Assembly: GCF_014650575.1 (NCBI RefSeq)
Contig: NZ_BMVF01000019.1
Location: forward strand, 1-64,000
Source of the DNA: Streptomyces naganishii JCM 4654
GTDB taxonomy: Bacteria; Actinomycetota; Actinomycetes; Streptomycetales; Streptomycetaceae
Reading direction: 5' to 3'
Length of the DNA: 64,000 nt
Position numbers and translations under genes: made by a program. Positions 7,724 to 16,223 of the stretch are shown piece by piece. The notes under the pieces were generated by a model. It was given only the letters and a program-made list of their open reading frames with translations, did not search any database and was not told where the DNA came from. Numbering within the stretch: position 1 is the first letter of the stretch; each line of letters begins with the position of its first letter.

Positions 7724-10700
7724 TCACGCCGCCCGGTAGGCCGCCGTGAGCCGTTGCACCGCCGCCCGGTAGTGCCCGGTCAGCAGCAGGTGGTCGGCGT
7801 CGGCGAAGGGCTTCGCCACGGCCGCGCTCATGTTCTGGCCCACCGCGCACTGGACGATCAGCCGCGCCTTGGTGACGATCGCGCGGCCGGTCCGCGCGGC
7901 GTGGGCCCGCTCGGCCGCGCCCGCCGCCAATTCCAGCGCCCGCAGGGTCCCGGTGCCGCCCGAGGGCACGGCGGTCAGCGTGGTGAGCCCCCAGCCGAAC
8001 GGGAACTGCGGGTCGTACGCCGTGTCGCCCACGTTGATGGGCAGCTGGGCCTCGGACTTCGGCCAGGTCACGGGGAGTTGTCCGGTGAAGGGCCGCCTGC
8101 CGTAGAGCACGTCGGCCACGCCGTCGCCCTCGGTGCCCGGCAGCCAGGAGGCGACCAGGGCGTCGATCCGCCCGAGCCGGTCGCCGATCAGCTGGGGCCG
8201 GCCCGAGACGATCAGCACCGCGCACTTCATGGCCGCGCACACCTTGTCCACCGCCGCCTTGTCGGCGGCCGAGAGCTCCAGGCCGTGGCCGTTGCCGACG
8301 TCGCCGACGCCCTCGGCGTACGGGGTCTCGCCGACGACGACCACACCGACGTCGTAGCCGCCGGTGGGCGCGGAGGCGTCCTTGGAGTAGGTGACGTCTC
8401 CCCCGGCGTTCCGCATGCCCTGGAGGACGGTGGTGCCCCGGGTGTGGGTGCCGGACTCGCCCTGCCAGGTGATGGTCCAGCCGCCGGTCTGGTTGCCGAG
8501 GTCGTCGGCGTTGGACCCGGCGACGTACACCTTCTGGTTCTTCTTCAGCGGCAGTACGCCGCCCGTGTTCTTCAGCAGCACCTGGGACTCGGCGGCCGCC
8601 CGGCGGGCGACGGCGCGGTGCGCGGGGGAGCCGATCCGCGCGGCGCCGGAGGTGTCGGCGTAGGGGTGCTCGAAGAGGCCGAGGCGGAACTTCTGGGCGA
8701 GGATGCGCGAGACGGCGTCGTCGATCCGCCGCTCGCTGATCCGCCCGGCCCTCACCTCGCCGATCAGGGCGGTGCGGAAGTCCTTGTAGGAGTACGGCAC
8801 CATCATCATGTCGACGCCCGCGTTCACGGCCGTGCGCACCTGGGTGGCGTAGTCGCCGGGCAGCTGGTCGATGGCGTTCCAGTCGCTGATGACGAAGCCG
8901 TCGAAGCCCATGCGCCCCTTGAGCTCGCCGTTGATCATGTCGGCGCGGGCGTGCATCCTCACCGGGCCGCGCCCGTCGCCGATGACGTCGAGCGAGGAGT
9001 ACGACGGCATGACTGAGCCGACGCCCCGGTCGACCGCCGTGCGGAAGGGCGCGAGGTGGATCGCCTGGAGCTGCTGCCGGGTGACCTTGGTGACGCCCTG
9101 GTCGATGGTGTAGGTGCCGGTGGTGGAGGAGCCGTACTCGGTGCCGCCGTCGCCGGCGAAGTGCTTGGCGGTGGCGAGCACCTTGTCGGCGCGGGACAGG
9201 TCACGGCCGTCCGCGCGGCCCTGGAGGCCCTGGACGACCGTCTCCATGGACTGCACCAGGGCCGGGTCCTCGCCGAAGGACTCGTAGGAGCGGCCCCAGC
9301 GTTCGTCGCGCGAGACGCACAGGCAGGGGGCGAAGTCCCAGGGCACGCCGGTCGCGCGGACCTCGCTCGCGGTCACCGCTCCGGTCCGCTCGGCCAGTCG
9401 GGGATCGCGGGTGGCGCCGATGCCGATGTTGTGCGGCATGACCGTGGCGCCGGCCAGGTTGTTGTGGCCGTGCACCGCGTCCACGCCGTAGATCAGGGGG
9501 ATCTGGAAGCGGGTCGCCTGCGCGCGGAGCTGGAAGGCGTCGATCATCCTCGCCCAGGCGGCGGGGGTGTTGGGCGTCGGGGTGGAGCCGCCGCCGGAGA
9601 GCAGGGAGCCCAGCGCGTAGCCGGCGATGTCGGCCGGGGCGCTCATCGCGCCGCGCTCGGCCTGGGTCATCTGCCCCGCCTTCTCCTCCAGGGACATCCG
9701 GGACAGGAGGTCCGCGACCCGCTTCCTCACGGGCAGTCCGCTGTCCAGGTACGGCAGTCCGTGCGCGTCCAGGACGATCTGCGGGGTCTCGGCGGGGGCC
9801 CTGGCGCCGGTGACGTCGAGGTCGAGGGGGACGGTCCTCGCGGCTTGCGGGGACCGGTTGTTGAGGGTGGGCACCCGTACGGTCCGTGTGGTGCCGGAGG
9901 CGGTGCCCGCGGGGAAGGTGAGGGTGCCGGTGAGCGGGCGGTAGTCCGTGCCGGGGCGGGCGGTGCCGGCGCCGGTGCGGTAGGCGACGGTGACCGGTTC
10001 GGCCAGGGGTGCGGAGCCGGTGGTGGCGACGGTGACGCGGACGGACGCGGTCGTCCCCTCCCTGACGGGGTACACCGGTGCGTCGGTGGTGACGGAGGCG
10101 CGCAGCGCCTGGTCGGCCCTGCCGTACAGCTCGACGTCGTCCATGGCGAAGCGGCCCGGCGCGCCGGTCGGGAGGGTGACGGCGTAGCCCCACATCTGCG
10201 TGAGCCCGAGGACGTGGTCGATGCCGCCGACCGGCTGGTAGTCCGTGCGATAGGTGAAGGCGGTGAAGGGCAGCTCGATCTGTTTCCAGCCGCTGAAGTC
10301 GTCGGTGAAGGAGGTCGTCCACAGCTCCGACGCCTCGCCGTTCGCGCCGCCGTCCTTGATCTCGAAGGCGATCTTGCGGCCGTTGTCCTGGCCGTCCCAC
10401 CAGAAGCGGACGCCCTGGTGGGCGGACCAGTCGTGGGCGGGCAGGTTCGCGGCGAAGTCGTGGGTGAAGCCGCCGTAGCCGCTGATGTCGTAGGTGCCGG
10501 TGAGGACCTTGGCGCCCTCGGGGGCGTCGGGGCGGGCGGTGAGCTGGAGGGCGGGCGGGTCGTCGGAGTCGCCGCCCCAGGTGAAGATGCCCTCGGCGGG
10601 CTGGCTCGCGAAGGGCACCTCGCCCTCGAAGCGGTCGACGGGTACGGGGGCCGGGTCGCCGGCGCCGGCGGCCTGGCCCGCGGAGGCGAGCGGGATCAGG

Positions 10701-10744
10701 GCGGTGAGCAGGGTGGCGGAGGCGAGCAGGGCGGTTCTTCGCAT
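7724..10744 (-). CDS. Secreted GH3 beta-glucosidase with N-terminal carbohydrate-binding and Calx-beta modules
   Basis: A 1006-residue exported enzyme. After a signal peptide come a galactose-binding-like module (about 35-210; SGWKQIELPFTAFTY, FAMDDVELYG), a Calx-beta module (about 215-320; GTDYRPLTGTLTFPAGTASG), and the GH3 N-terminal barrel (from about 340) with SRDERWGRSYESFGEDP, AKHFAGDGGTEYG and nucleophile motif GFVISDWNAI (Asp621). The GH3 C-terminal domain ends at about 930, followed by roughly 80 residues of unassigned tail. It should release glucose from beta-glucans or oligoglucans, in keeping with the divergent GH30 gene. Module order resembles ExoP-type exo-1,3/1,4-beta-glucanases. 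The exact linkage is not determined. Confidence 0.9.
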   Translation of the reverse strand: MRRTALLASATLLTALIPLASAGQAAGAGDPAPVPVDRFEGEVPFASQPAEGIFTWGGDSDDPPALQLTARPDAPEGAKVLTGTYDISGYGGFTHDFAANLPAHDWSAHQGVRFWWDGQDNGRKIAFEIKDGGANGEASELWTTSFTDDFSGWKQIELPFTAFTYRTDYQPVGGIDHVLGLTQMWGYAVTLPTGAPGRFAMDDVELYGRADQALRASVTTDAPVYPVREGTTASVRVTVATTGSAPLAEPVTVAYRTGAGTARPGTDYRPLTGTLTFPAGTASGTTRTVRVPTLNNRSPQAARTVPLDLDVTGARAPAETPQIVLDAHGLPYLDSGLPVRKRVADLLSRMSLEEKAGQMTQAERGAMSAPADIAGYALGSLLSGGGSTPTPNTPAAWARMIDAFQLRAQATRFQIPLIYGVDAVHGHNNLAGATVMPHNIGIGATRDPRLAERTGAVTASEVRATGVPWDFAPCLCVSRDERWGRSYESFGEDPALVQSMETVVQGLQGRADGRDLSRADKVLATAKHFAGDGGTEYGSSTTGTYTIDQGVTKVTRQQLQAIHLAPFRTAVDRGVGSVMPSYSSLDVIGDGRGPVRMHARADMINGELKGRMGFDGFVISDWNAIDQLPGDYATQVRTAVNAGVDMMMVPYSYKDFRTALIGEVRAGRISERRIDDAVSRILAQKFRLGLFEHPYADTSGAARIGSPAHRAVARRAAAESQVLLKNTGGVLPLKKNQKVYVAGSNADDLGNQTGGWTITWQGESGTHTRGTTVLQGMRNAGGDVTYSKDASAPTGGYDVGVVVVGETPYAEGVGDVGNGHGLELSAADKAAVDKVCAAMKCAVLIVSGRPQLIGDRLGRIDALVASWLPGTEGDGVADVLYGRRPFTGQLPVTWPKSEAQLPINVGDTAYDPQFPFGWGLTTLTAVPSGGTGTLRALELAAGAAERAHAARTGRAIVTKARLIVQCAVGQNMSAAVAKPFADADHLLLTGHYRAAVQRLTAAYRAA

Positions 10745-10779
10745 GGACCTTCCCTCGGCTCTGTGAACCCTCTGGGCTC

Positions 10780-10822
10780 AACTCACGGCAGGAAACTCAT
10801 GACTTAGATCAGGGCGTGAGTT
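10780..10822. promoter_or_regulatory. Inverted repeat at the GH3 promoter, half-site repeated at GH30 promoter
   Basis: AACTCACG (10780-10787) and CGTGAGTT (10815-10822) form an 8-bp inverted repeat 27 bases apart; the right arm overlaps the GH3 -10 hexamer. The same ACTCACGGC occurs at 10968-10976, overlapping the GH30 -10. This arrangement suggests a common repressor (often LacI-type for such glycosidase pairs), but no regulator gene is adjacent. Confidence 0.45.
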
Positions 10823-10847
10823 AACTGGTCCGCCGGGGAGCCGTCAA
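10819..10847 (-). promoter_or_regulatory. Putative promoter of the GH3 gene
   Basis: On the minus strand TTGACG (10847-10842), 17 bases, then TTAACT (10824-10819). The predicted start lies near 10812, giving a leader of about 68 nt. Confidence 0.5.
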
Positions 10848-10941
10848 GACTTCACGCCGGAACCGGTACACAGGCCCGCGACGGGCCAACGGGCGGCCGG
10901 ATGACGGGCGTTGTCAGTTCGGGTTGTGAACGCGCACCCCC

Positions 10942-10970
10942 TTGACGCGTACACCAAGCCGTCATTTACT
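10942..10970 (+). promoter_or_regulatory. Putative promoter of the GH30 gene
   Basis: TTGACG (10942-10947), 17 bases, then TTTACT (10965-10970), followed about 47 bases later by the GH30 ATG. The -10 overlaps an ACTCACGGC element shared with the GH3 promoter. Confidence 0.45.
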
Positions 10971-11017
10971 CACGGCTCGCACGCCCCCATCCCCCACCTC
11001 ACGAAGGGCGGCGCACC

Positions 11018-12895
11018 ATGAGAAAACCCTCCCCCACGGCCCGGCTGCTCGTCGCCGGGCTGCTGGCCGCCGCCGGGCTCGGCACTCTCGGCACGGCCGG
11101 CGCGACTCCCGCGCACGCGGCCGGCGAGCAGGTGACCGCCTGGCTGACCACGACCGACGACTCCGGCGGCCGGCACGTGGTCCGCGGGCTCGAACCCCAG
11201 GCGCCGTTCGCCTTCCAGCCCGGCACCGGCGGCGGCGGCGAGAACATCACCGTGGACGAGAACACCCGCTACCAGACCTTCACCGGCGGCGGCGCCTCCT
11301 TCACGGACACCGCGGCCTGGCTGATGAACAGCGGCGGCGCGCTGTCCCAGGCGACCCGGGACGCCACCATGCGCAAGCTGTTCTCCCCCACCGACGGCAT
11401 CGGGCTGTCGTTCCTGCGCAACCCGATGGGCGCCTCCGACCTGGCCCGCTACGGCTACACGTACGACGACGTGCCCGCCGGGCAGACGGACGCCACGCTG
11501 TCGAGGTTCTCCATCGCGCACGACCTCGCGGACGTGGTCCCGCTGACCCGGCAGGCGCTCCAGCTGAACCCCGCCCTGACCGTCATGGCCTCGCCGTGGA
11601 CCGCGCCGGCCTGGATGAAGGACAGCGGGCAGCTCAACGGCGGCTGGCTGAAGGCGGAGGACTACGGGGCCTACGCCTCGTACTTCGTGAAGTACCTCCA
11701 GGCCTACCGCGACCAGGGCGTGCCGGTGTCGTACGTGACCGCGCAGAACGAGCCGACGTGCTGCTCGGGGTATCCGTCGATGAGCTGGAACGCCTCGGGC
11801 CTGGCCTACTTCACCAAGAGCGAGCTGCTGCCGAAGCTGGCGGCGGCGGGCCTGTCCACCAAGGTGCTGGCGCTCGACTGGAACTGGGACACCTACGACT
11901 CCTACGCCGCCCAGACGGTGGACGACGCGACGGTGCGCTCGCACCCGAACTTCGGCGGGATCGCCTGGCACGGCTACGGCGGCGACGTCACCGAGCAGAC
12001 GGCGGTGCACGACCGGTACCCGCAGCTGGACGCCTTCGGCACCGAGCACTCGGGCGGCACGTGGATCGCGAACCAGCAGCGCGAGGACATGAACAACATC
12101 GTCGACTACACGCGCAACTGGGCGAAGTCGGTGACCAAGTGGTCGCTGGCGGTGGACCAGGACATGGGCCCGCACAACGGGGGCTGCGGCACCTGCACCG
12201 GGCTGGTCACGGTGCACGACGGGGACGCGCGCTCGGGACAGGTCGACTACACCGTCGAGTACTACGACATGGGGCACCTGACGAAGTTCGTCCGGCCCGG
12301 AGCGCAGCGGATCGCCTCCACGGCGTCCGCCTCGGTGCCCAACGTGGCCTGGCGCAACCCGGACGGGAGCAAGGCGCTGATCGCCTACAACGACGCTCCG
12401 GGCGCGAAGACGGTGACCATCGACTGGGGTGCGCAGCACGCCACTTACTCGCTGCCGGGCCACACGTCTGCCACCTTCACCTGGTCGGGGGCGCAGTCGG
12501 GCGGCGGGAGCCCGACGGGGGCGTTCGTGGGGCTCGCGGGCAAGTGCCTGGACGTGGCGGGCGGTTCGGCGGCCAACGGCACGGCGGTGCAGCTCTACGA
12601 CTGCAACGGCACACCGGCCCAGCAGTGGACCGTGCGGACGGACGGGACCGTACGGGCGCTCGGCAAGTGCCTGGACGTGACGTCCGGGTCCACGGCGGAC
12701 GGCGCGAAGGCGCAGCTCTACGACTGCAACGGCACCGGGGCGCAGCAGTGGTCGTACAACGCCTCGACCGGGGACGTGGTGAACCTGGCCGCGGACAAGT
12801 GCCTCGACGTCACGGACGACTCCTCCGCCAACGGGGCGCGGGCGCAGATCTGGTCGTGCACCGGGGCGGCCAACCAGAAGTGGCAGCTGAAGTGA
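11018..12895 (+). CDS. Secreted GH30 glucanase with C-terminal ricin-type (CBM13) lectin domain
   Basis: A 625-residue secreted glycosidase. The signal peptide ends near HAAG (residue 35). The GH30 (beta/alpha)8 barrel with its beta side domain spans about 40-490: GGGASFTDTAAWLM, ASPWTAPAWMK, acid/base Glu245 in TAQNEPT, nucleophile Glu343 in GTEHSGG. Residues about 500-625 are a beta-trefoil with three repeats of KCLDV...QLYDCNG...QQW type. GH30 members of this architecture are typically endo-1,6-beta-glucanases or glucosylceramidase-like enzymes; 1,6-glucanase fits the GH3 neighbour. It is divergently transcribed from the GH3 gene across a 273-bp control region. Confidence 0.9.
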   Translation: MRKPSPTARLLVAGLLAAAGLGTLGTAGATPAHAAGEQVTAWLTTTDDSGGRHVVRGLEPQAPFAFQPGTGGGGENITVDENTRYQTFTGGGASFTDTAAWLMNSGGALSQATRDATMRKLFSPTDGIGLSFLRNPMGASDLARYGYTYDDVPAGQTDATLSRFSIAHDLADVVPLTRQALQLNPALTVMASPWTAPAWMKDSGQLNGGWLKAEDYGAYASYFVKYLQAYRDQGVPVSYVTAQNEPTCCSGYPSMSWNASGLAYFTKSELLPKLAAAGLSTKVLALDWNWDTYDSYAAQTVDDATVRSHPNFGGIAWHGYGGDVTEQTAVHDRYPQLDAFGTEHSGGTWIANQQREDMNNIVDYTRNWAKSVTKWSLAVDQDMGPHNGGCGTCTGLVTVHDGDARSGQVDYTVEYYDMGHLTKFVRPGAQRIASTASASVPNVAWRNPDGSKALIAYNDAPGAKTVTIDWGAQHATYSLPGHTSATFTWSGAQSGGGSPTGAFVGLAGKCLDVAGGSAANGTAVQLYDCNGTPAQQWTVRTDGTVRALGKCLDVTSGSTADGAKAQLYDCNGTGAQQWSYNASTGDVVNLAADKCLDVTDDSSANGARAQIWSCTGAANQKWQLK

Positions 12896-12911
12896 CGTAT
12901 CGTCAGGAGGC

Positions 12912-13526
12912 ATGACCACAGCGCGCGACCTGATGATCGTCACCCTGGACGGGCCGGCCGCCCGGCCCGTCGAGCAGGGCGACCTGTCCCTCGCGCTGGC
13001 GGGGGCCGAACTGGCCGACCTGCTGACGGGCGGGTACGTCACCCTGGACGGCGACCGCGTCGTGCCCGGCGCGCGGCCGGCCACGGGCGACCGGCTCCTG
13101 GACGAGGCGGGGGCCGCGCTCGTGGACGGGCCGCCGTACGAGACGGTGGAGGACTGGCTGTGGCGCCGGGGGCGCGGGCTGGCCGCGGCCTACGCCTCCG
13201 AGGCGGAGCCGCCGGCCGGGGAGCGCCACCGCTGGACGCCGCACCGCCCGGCCCGCCGGTCCCCGGCCGACACGGCGGGCGACACCGCGGCCGACACGCC
13301 CGCCCGCCGCGAGGCGGCCGGCCGCTGGGCGTCCGGCGATCCCGTGCTCCGCGGCCTCGCCGCGGCGGCGGGCGCCGGGGAACCGGGCGAACTCCCGGCC
13401 CCCGACGACGACTCCCTGACGGCGGTCCTGGCCGCCGTGAACGACGCGGTCACGGAACTGGAGGCGGTCCGCCAACGCCGCCGGATCGAAGACGCGGCCT
13501 TCGACAACATCTGGCGGGCCCCCTAG
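12912..13526 (+). CDS. GPP34 (GOLPH3-like) family protein
   Basis: A 204-residue soluble protein of the GPP34 family, which in eukaryotes is the PI4P-binding Golgi protein GOLPH3; bacterial members are numerous in Streptomyces and functionally unknown. The segments DLMIVTLDGPAARPVEQGD, SLALAGAELADLLTGGYV and the C-terminal LEAVRQRRRIEDAAFDNIW are typical. AGGAGG lies unusually close (1 base) to the ATG at 12912. It starts 16 bases after the GH30 stop, so readthrough expression is likely although a functional link is doubtful. Confidence 0.8.
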   Translation: MTTARDLMIVTLDGPAARPVEQGDLSLALAGAELADLLTGGYVTLDGDRVVPGARPATGDRLLDEAGAALVDGPPYETVEDWLWRRGRGLAAAYASEAEPPAGERHRWTPHRPARRSPADTAGDTAADTPARREAAGRWASGDPVLRGLAAAAGAGEPGELPAPDDDSLTAVLAAVNDAVTELEAVRQRRRIEDAAFDNIWRAP

Positions 13527-13597
13527 CCACCGCGAGCCGGGGACCGAGGGCGGGCCGGGCGCGGAGAGCGCTGTGGCCGTGCGCCGGGCGGGCCGGG

Positions 13598-15202
13598 CTA
13601 CTTCGCCGGTTCGACGCCTGCCCGCAGGAGGCCGTAGGTGTAGGCGTCCTCCAGGGCCTGCCAGGAGGCGGCGATGACGTTGTCGGCCACGCCCACCGTG
13701 GACCATTCGCCCTTGCCGTCCGAGGTGGAGATCAGGACGCGGGTGGTGGAGGACGTGCCGTGCTTGCCCTCCAGGATGCGGACCTTGTAGTCGACCAGCT
13801 CCAGGGAGGCCAGCTCGGGGTAGATCTTCTCCAGGGCCACGCGCAGGGCGCGGTCGAGGGCGTTGACCGGGCCGTTGCCCTCGGCCGTGGCGACGATGCG
13901 CTCGCTCTTGGCCCACAGCTTGACCGTGGCCTCGTTGGCGTGGGTGCCGTCGGGGCGGTCCTCGACGATGGCCCGCCAGGACTCCACGTCGAAGTACTTC
14001 AGCGGCCTGCCCTCGGCCTCCGCGCGCAGCAGCAGCTCGAAGCTCGCGTCGGCGGCCTCGTAGGTGTAGCCCTTGAGCTCGCGCTCCTTGACCCGCTCGA
14101 CCACCCGGCCGACCAGCTCGCGGTCGCCGCCGAGGTCGATGCCGAGCTCCTTGCCCTTGAGCTCGATGGAGGCGCGGCCGGCCATGTCGGAGACCAGCAT
14201 GCGCATGGTGTTGCCGACCAGCTCGGGGTCGATGTGCTGGTACAGGTCGGGGTCGACCTTGATCGCGGAGGCGTGCAGGCCGGCCTTGTGCGCGAAGGCG
14301 GACACACCCACGTAGGGCTGGTGGGTGGAGGGCGTGAGGTTGACGACCTCGGCGATGGCGTGCGAGATCCGCGTCATCTCCGCCAGCCGCCCCTCGGGCA
14401 GCACCCGCTTGCCGTACTTCAGCTCGAGGGCCGCGGCCACCGGGAAGAGGTTGGCGTTGCCGACGCGCTCGCCGTAGCCGTTGGCCGTGCACTGCACGTG
14501 GGTGGCACCGGCGTCGACGGCGGCGAGGGTGTTGGCCACCGCGCATCCGGTGTCGTCCTGGGCGTGGATGCCGAGCCGCGCCCCGGTGTCGGCCAGCACG
14601 GTGGAGACGACCGCGTGGACCTGCGCGGGCAGCATGCCGCCGTTGGTGTCGCAGAGGACGACCACGTCGGCGCCCGCCTCGGCGGCGGCCCGCACGACGG
14701 CCTTGGCGTACTCGGGGTTGGCGCGGTAGCCGTCGAAGAAGTGCTCGCAGTCGACGAAGACCCTGCGGCCCTCGCAGCGCAGGTGGGAGACCGTGTCCCG
14801 CACCATCTCGAGGTTCTCCTCCAGGGTGGTGCGCAGCGCCAGCTCCACGTGCCGGTCGTGCGACTTGGCGACCAGGGTGATCACCTCGGCGCCGGACTCC
14901 AGCAGCGCCCTGACCTGCGGGTCGTCGGCCGCCTTGCCGCCCGCCCGCCGGGTGGCGCCGAAGGCGACCAGCTGGGCGTGCCGGAACTCGATCTCCTGCC
15001 GGGCGCGGGCGAAGAACTCGGTGTCCCTGGGGTTCGCGCCCGGCCAGCCGCCCTCGATGAAGCCCACGCCGAAGTCGTCCAGATGCCGGGCGATGGCCAG
15101 CTTGTCGGCGACGGTGAGGTTGATGCCCTCACGCTGGGCGCCGTCGCGCAGGGTGGTGTCGAAGACGTGGAACGAGTCGGCCGGCCGGCTGGTTTCGGTC
15201 AT
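13598..15202 (-). CDS. cimA: Citramalate synthase (LeuA-like), isoleucine pathway
   Basis: A 534-residue enzyme expected to condense pyruvate and acetyl-CoA into (R)-citramalate, a threonine-independent route to 2-oxobutyrate for isoleucine. The HMGL-like barrel opens with VFDTTLRDGAQREG and contains CTANGYGERVGNANL; the C-terminal LeuA regulatory domain follows from about residue 400. Length and motifs match the citramalate synthase family more than 2-isopropylmalate synthase. The ATG at 15202 has AGGAGCC upstream. The metal-binding motif is unusual, IHAQDDTG (His213, Gln215) where relatives usually have HxH. A leader peptide with Ile-Ile codons and an attenuator precede it. Confidence 0.85.
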   Translation of the reverse strand: MTETSRPADSFHVFDTTLRDGAQREGINLTVADKLAIARHLDDFGVGFIEGGWPGANPRDTEFFARARQEIEFRHAQLVAFGATRRAGGKAADDPQVRALLESGAEVITLVAKSHDRHVELALRTTLEENLEMVRDTVSHLRCEGRRVFVDCEHFFDGYRANPEYAKAVVRAAAEAGADVVVLCDTNGGMLPAQVHAVVSTVLADTGARLGIHAQDDTGCAVANTLAAVDAGATHVQCTANGYGERVGNANLFPVAAALELKYGKRVLPEGRLAEMTRISHAIAEVVNLTPSTHQPYVGVSAFAHKAGLHASAIKVDPDLYQHIDPELVGNTMRMLVSDMAGRASIELKGKELGIDLGGDRELVGRVVERVKERELKGYTYEAADASFELLLRAEAEGRPLKYFDVESWRAIVEDRPDGTHANEATVKLWAKSERIVATAEGNGPVNALDRALRVALEKIYPELASLELVDYKVRILEGKHGTSSTTRVLISTSDGKGEWSTVGVADNVIAASWQALEDAYTYGLLRAGVEPAK

Positions 15203-15307
15203 GGTCTCAAGGCTCCTGTTGGTGAATCTCGGTCTTACCGGAATAACCGGCTCCACCGTCCCCCCAATGGTCCCTCGCGCCTGTCCCCCGGCTGCGGGTG
15301 GGCCAGG

Positions 15308-15341
15308 AAAACGAAAGACCCCTCGCGGGTGCGAGAGGTCT
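15308..15341 (-). terminator. Transcription attenuator of cimA
   Basis: On the minus strand AGACCTCTCGC and GCGAGGGGTCT (15341-15316) pair over 11 bp (one G-U) around a 4-nt loop and run into TTTCGTTTT, an intrinsic terminator inside the 5' leader about 100 nt before the cimA start. With the leader peptide upstream this fits ribosome-mediated attenuation. Confidence 0.65.
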
Positions 15342-15393
15342 GCGCGCGGGTCGAGGACGACGGTGGCCGCTCGCACCTGGTCGTACGAGACGG

Positions 15394-15429
15394 TCACTGC
15401 GGACCGGCGCGCCTGCTGCCAATAATCAT
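15394..15429 (-). CDS. cimA leader peptide (MIIGSRRAGPQ)
   Basis: An 11-codon frame, MIIGSRRAGPQ, with two consecutive Ile codons directly after the start and a stop about 50 bases before the attenuator hairpin. An in-frame GTG at 15444 would extend it to 16 residues with added Leu and Val codons. Stalling at Ile codons would couple citramalate synthase expression to isoleucine supply. No strong ribosome site is seen, so the start is uncertain. Confidence 0.55.
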   Translation of the reverse strand: MIIGSRRAGPQ

Positions 15430-15527
15430 GACGAACGAGAGCACGGGGGCAGTCTGGCACATTCCGCCCTCACCGCTCACCGCCGTCTCAGGATGCGGGC
15501 GCCCGCCCGAGACGCGCGGGCGGGTGA

Positions 15528-16148
15528 TCAGGCGTCCGCGGGCCCGGTGGTCCCCAGCGACTGGTCGAGGAACTCCCCCACGTGACCGAGGACGCGCGTG
15601 CGGTCGGTGCCGCGCAGGCCGATCGCCACGTGGATGGAGAACCCGTCGAGCAGGGCGCGCAGCCGGGTGGCGAAGCGGTCGGCGTCCACCGGCCGGAACT
15701 CGCCGCGCGAGACGCCCTCGGCGATCAGGGCGACCAGGTCGCGGTGCCAGGCGCCCTCGATGGCGGCCAGCCGGTCGCGGGCGTCGTCGTCGGCGTTCTG
15801 CGAGCGGTTCCAGACCTCCAGCCACAGGGTCCAGTGCGGGTCGCGGTGGCCGTCGGGCACGTACAGGTCGACGTAGGCGTCCAGGCGTTCCCGGGCGGAT
15901 CCGGTACGGGTGAGCAGCCGGGCGCGCTCGGCCCCGAGCCGGCCCTCGCTCCACTGGAGGGTGCGCAGCAGCAGTTCGTCCTTGGAGCCGAAGTAGTAGA
16001 GCAGGTGGCCGCTGCTCATGCCGACCTCGCGGCCCAGCGCCGCCATGGTGAGCTTCTCCAGACCGCGCTCGGCGATCATCTCCATGGCGGCGGCGAGGAC
16101 CTCCTCGCGCGGCGGCGCGTTCCTGCGCGCGCGGGCCGCACCGGCCAT
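15528..16148 (-). CDS. TetR-family regulator of the urease-agmatine operon (BetI-like)
   Basis: A 206-residue TetR regulator. Residues about 12-60 form the DNA-binding domain (EVLAAAMEMIAERGLEKLTM, LGREVGMSSGHLLYYFGSK), and the rest is a helical ligand-binding domain close to the BetI type. It begins 75 bases after aguA, with GGAG before the ATG, and is the last gene of ureAB-ureC-aguA-tetR, so it likely senses an amine or polyamine metabolite and represses this operon. A palindrome over the ureAB promoter is its probable target. Effector and polarity of control are inferred. Confidence 0.82.
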   Translation of the reverse strand: MAGAARARRNAPPREEVLAAAMEMIAERGLEKLTMAALGREVGMSSGHLLYYFGSKDELLLRTLQWSEGRLGAERARLLTRTGSARERLDAYVDLYVPDGHRDPHWTLWLEVWNRSQNADDDARDRLAAIEGAWHRDLVALIAEGVSRGEFRPVDADRFATRLRALLDGFSIHVAIGLRGTDRTRVLGHVGEFLDQSLGTTGPADA

Positions 16149-16223
16149 CTGCTGCTCCTGTACGTGTCGGCCTTCGGACTGCGTGTCGGGCTCCGGGCTG
16201 CCGGTCGGACCTTGGGCCGCGGG

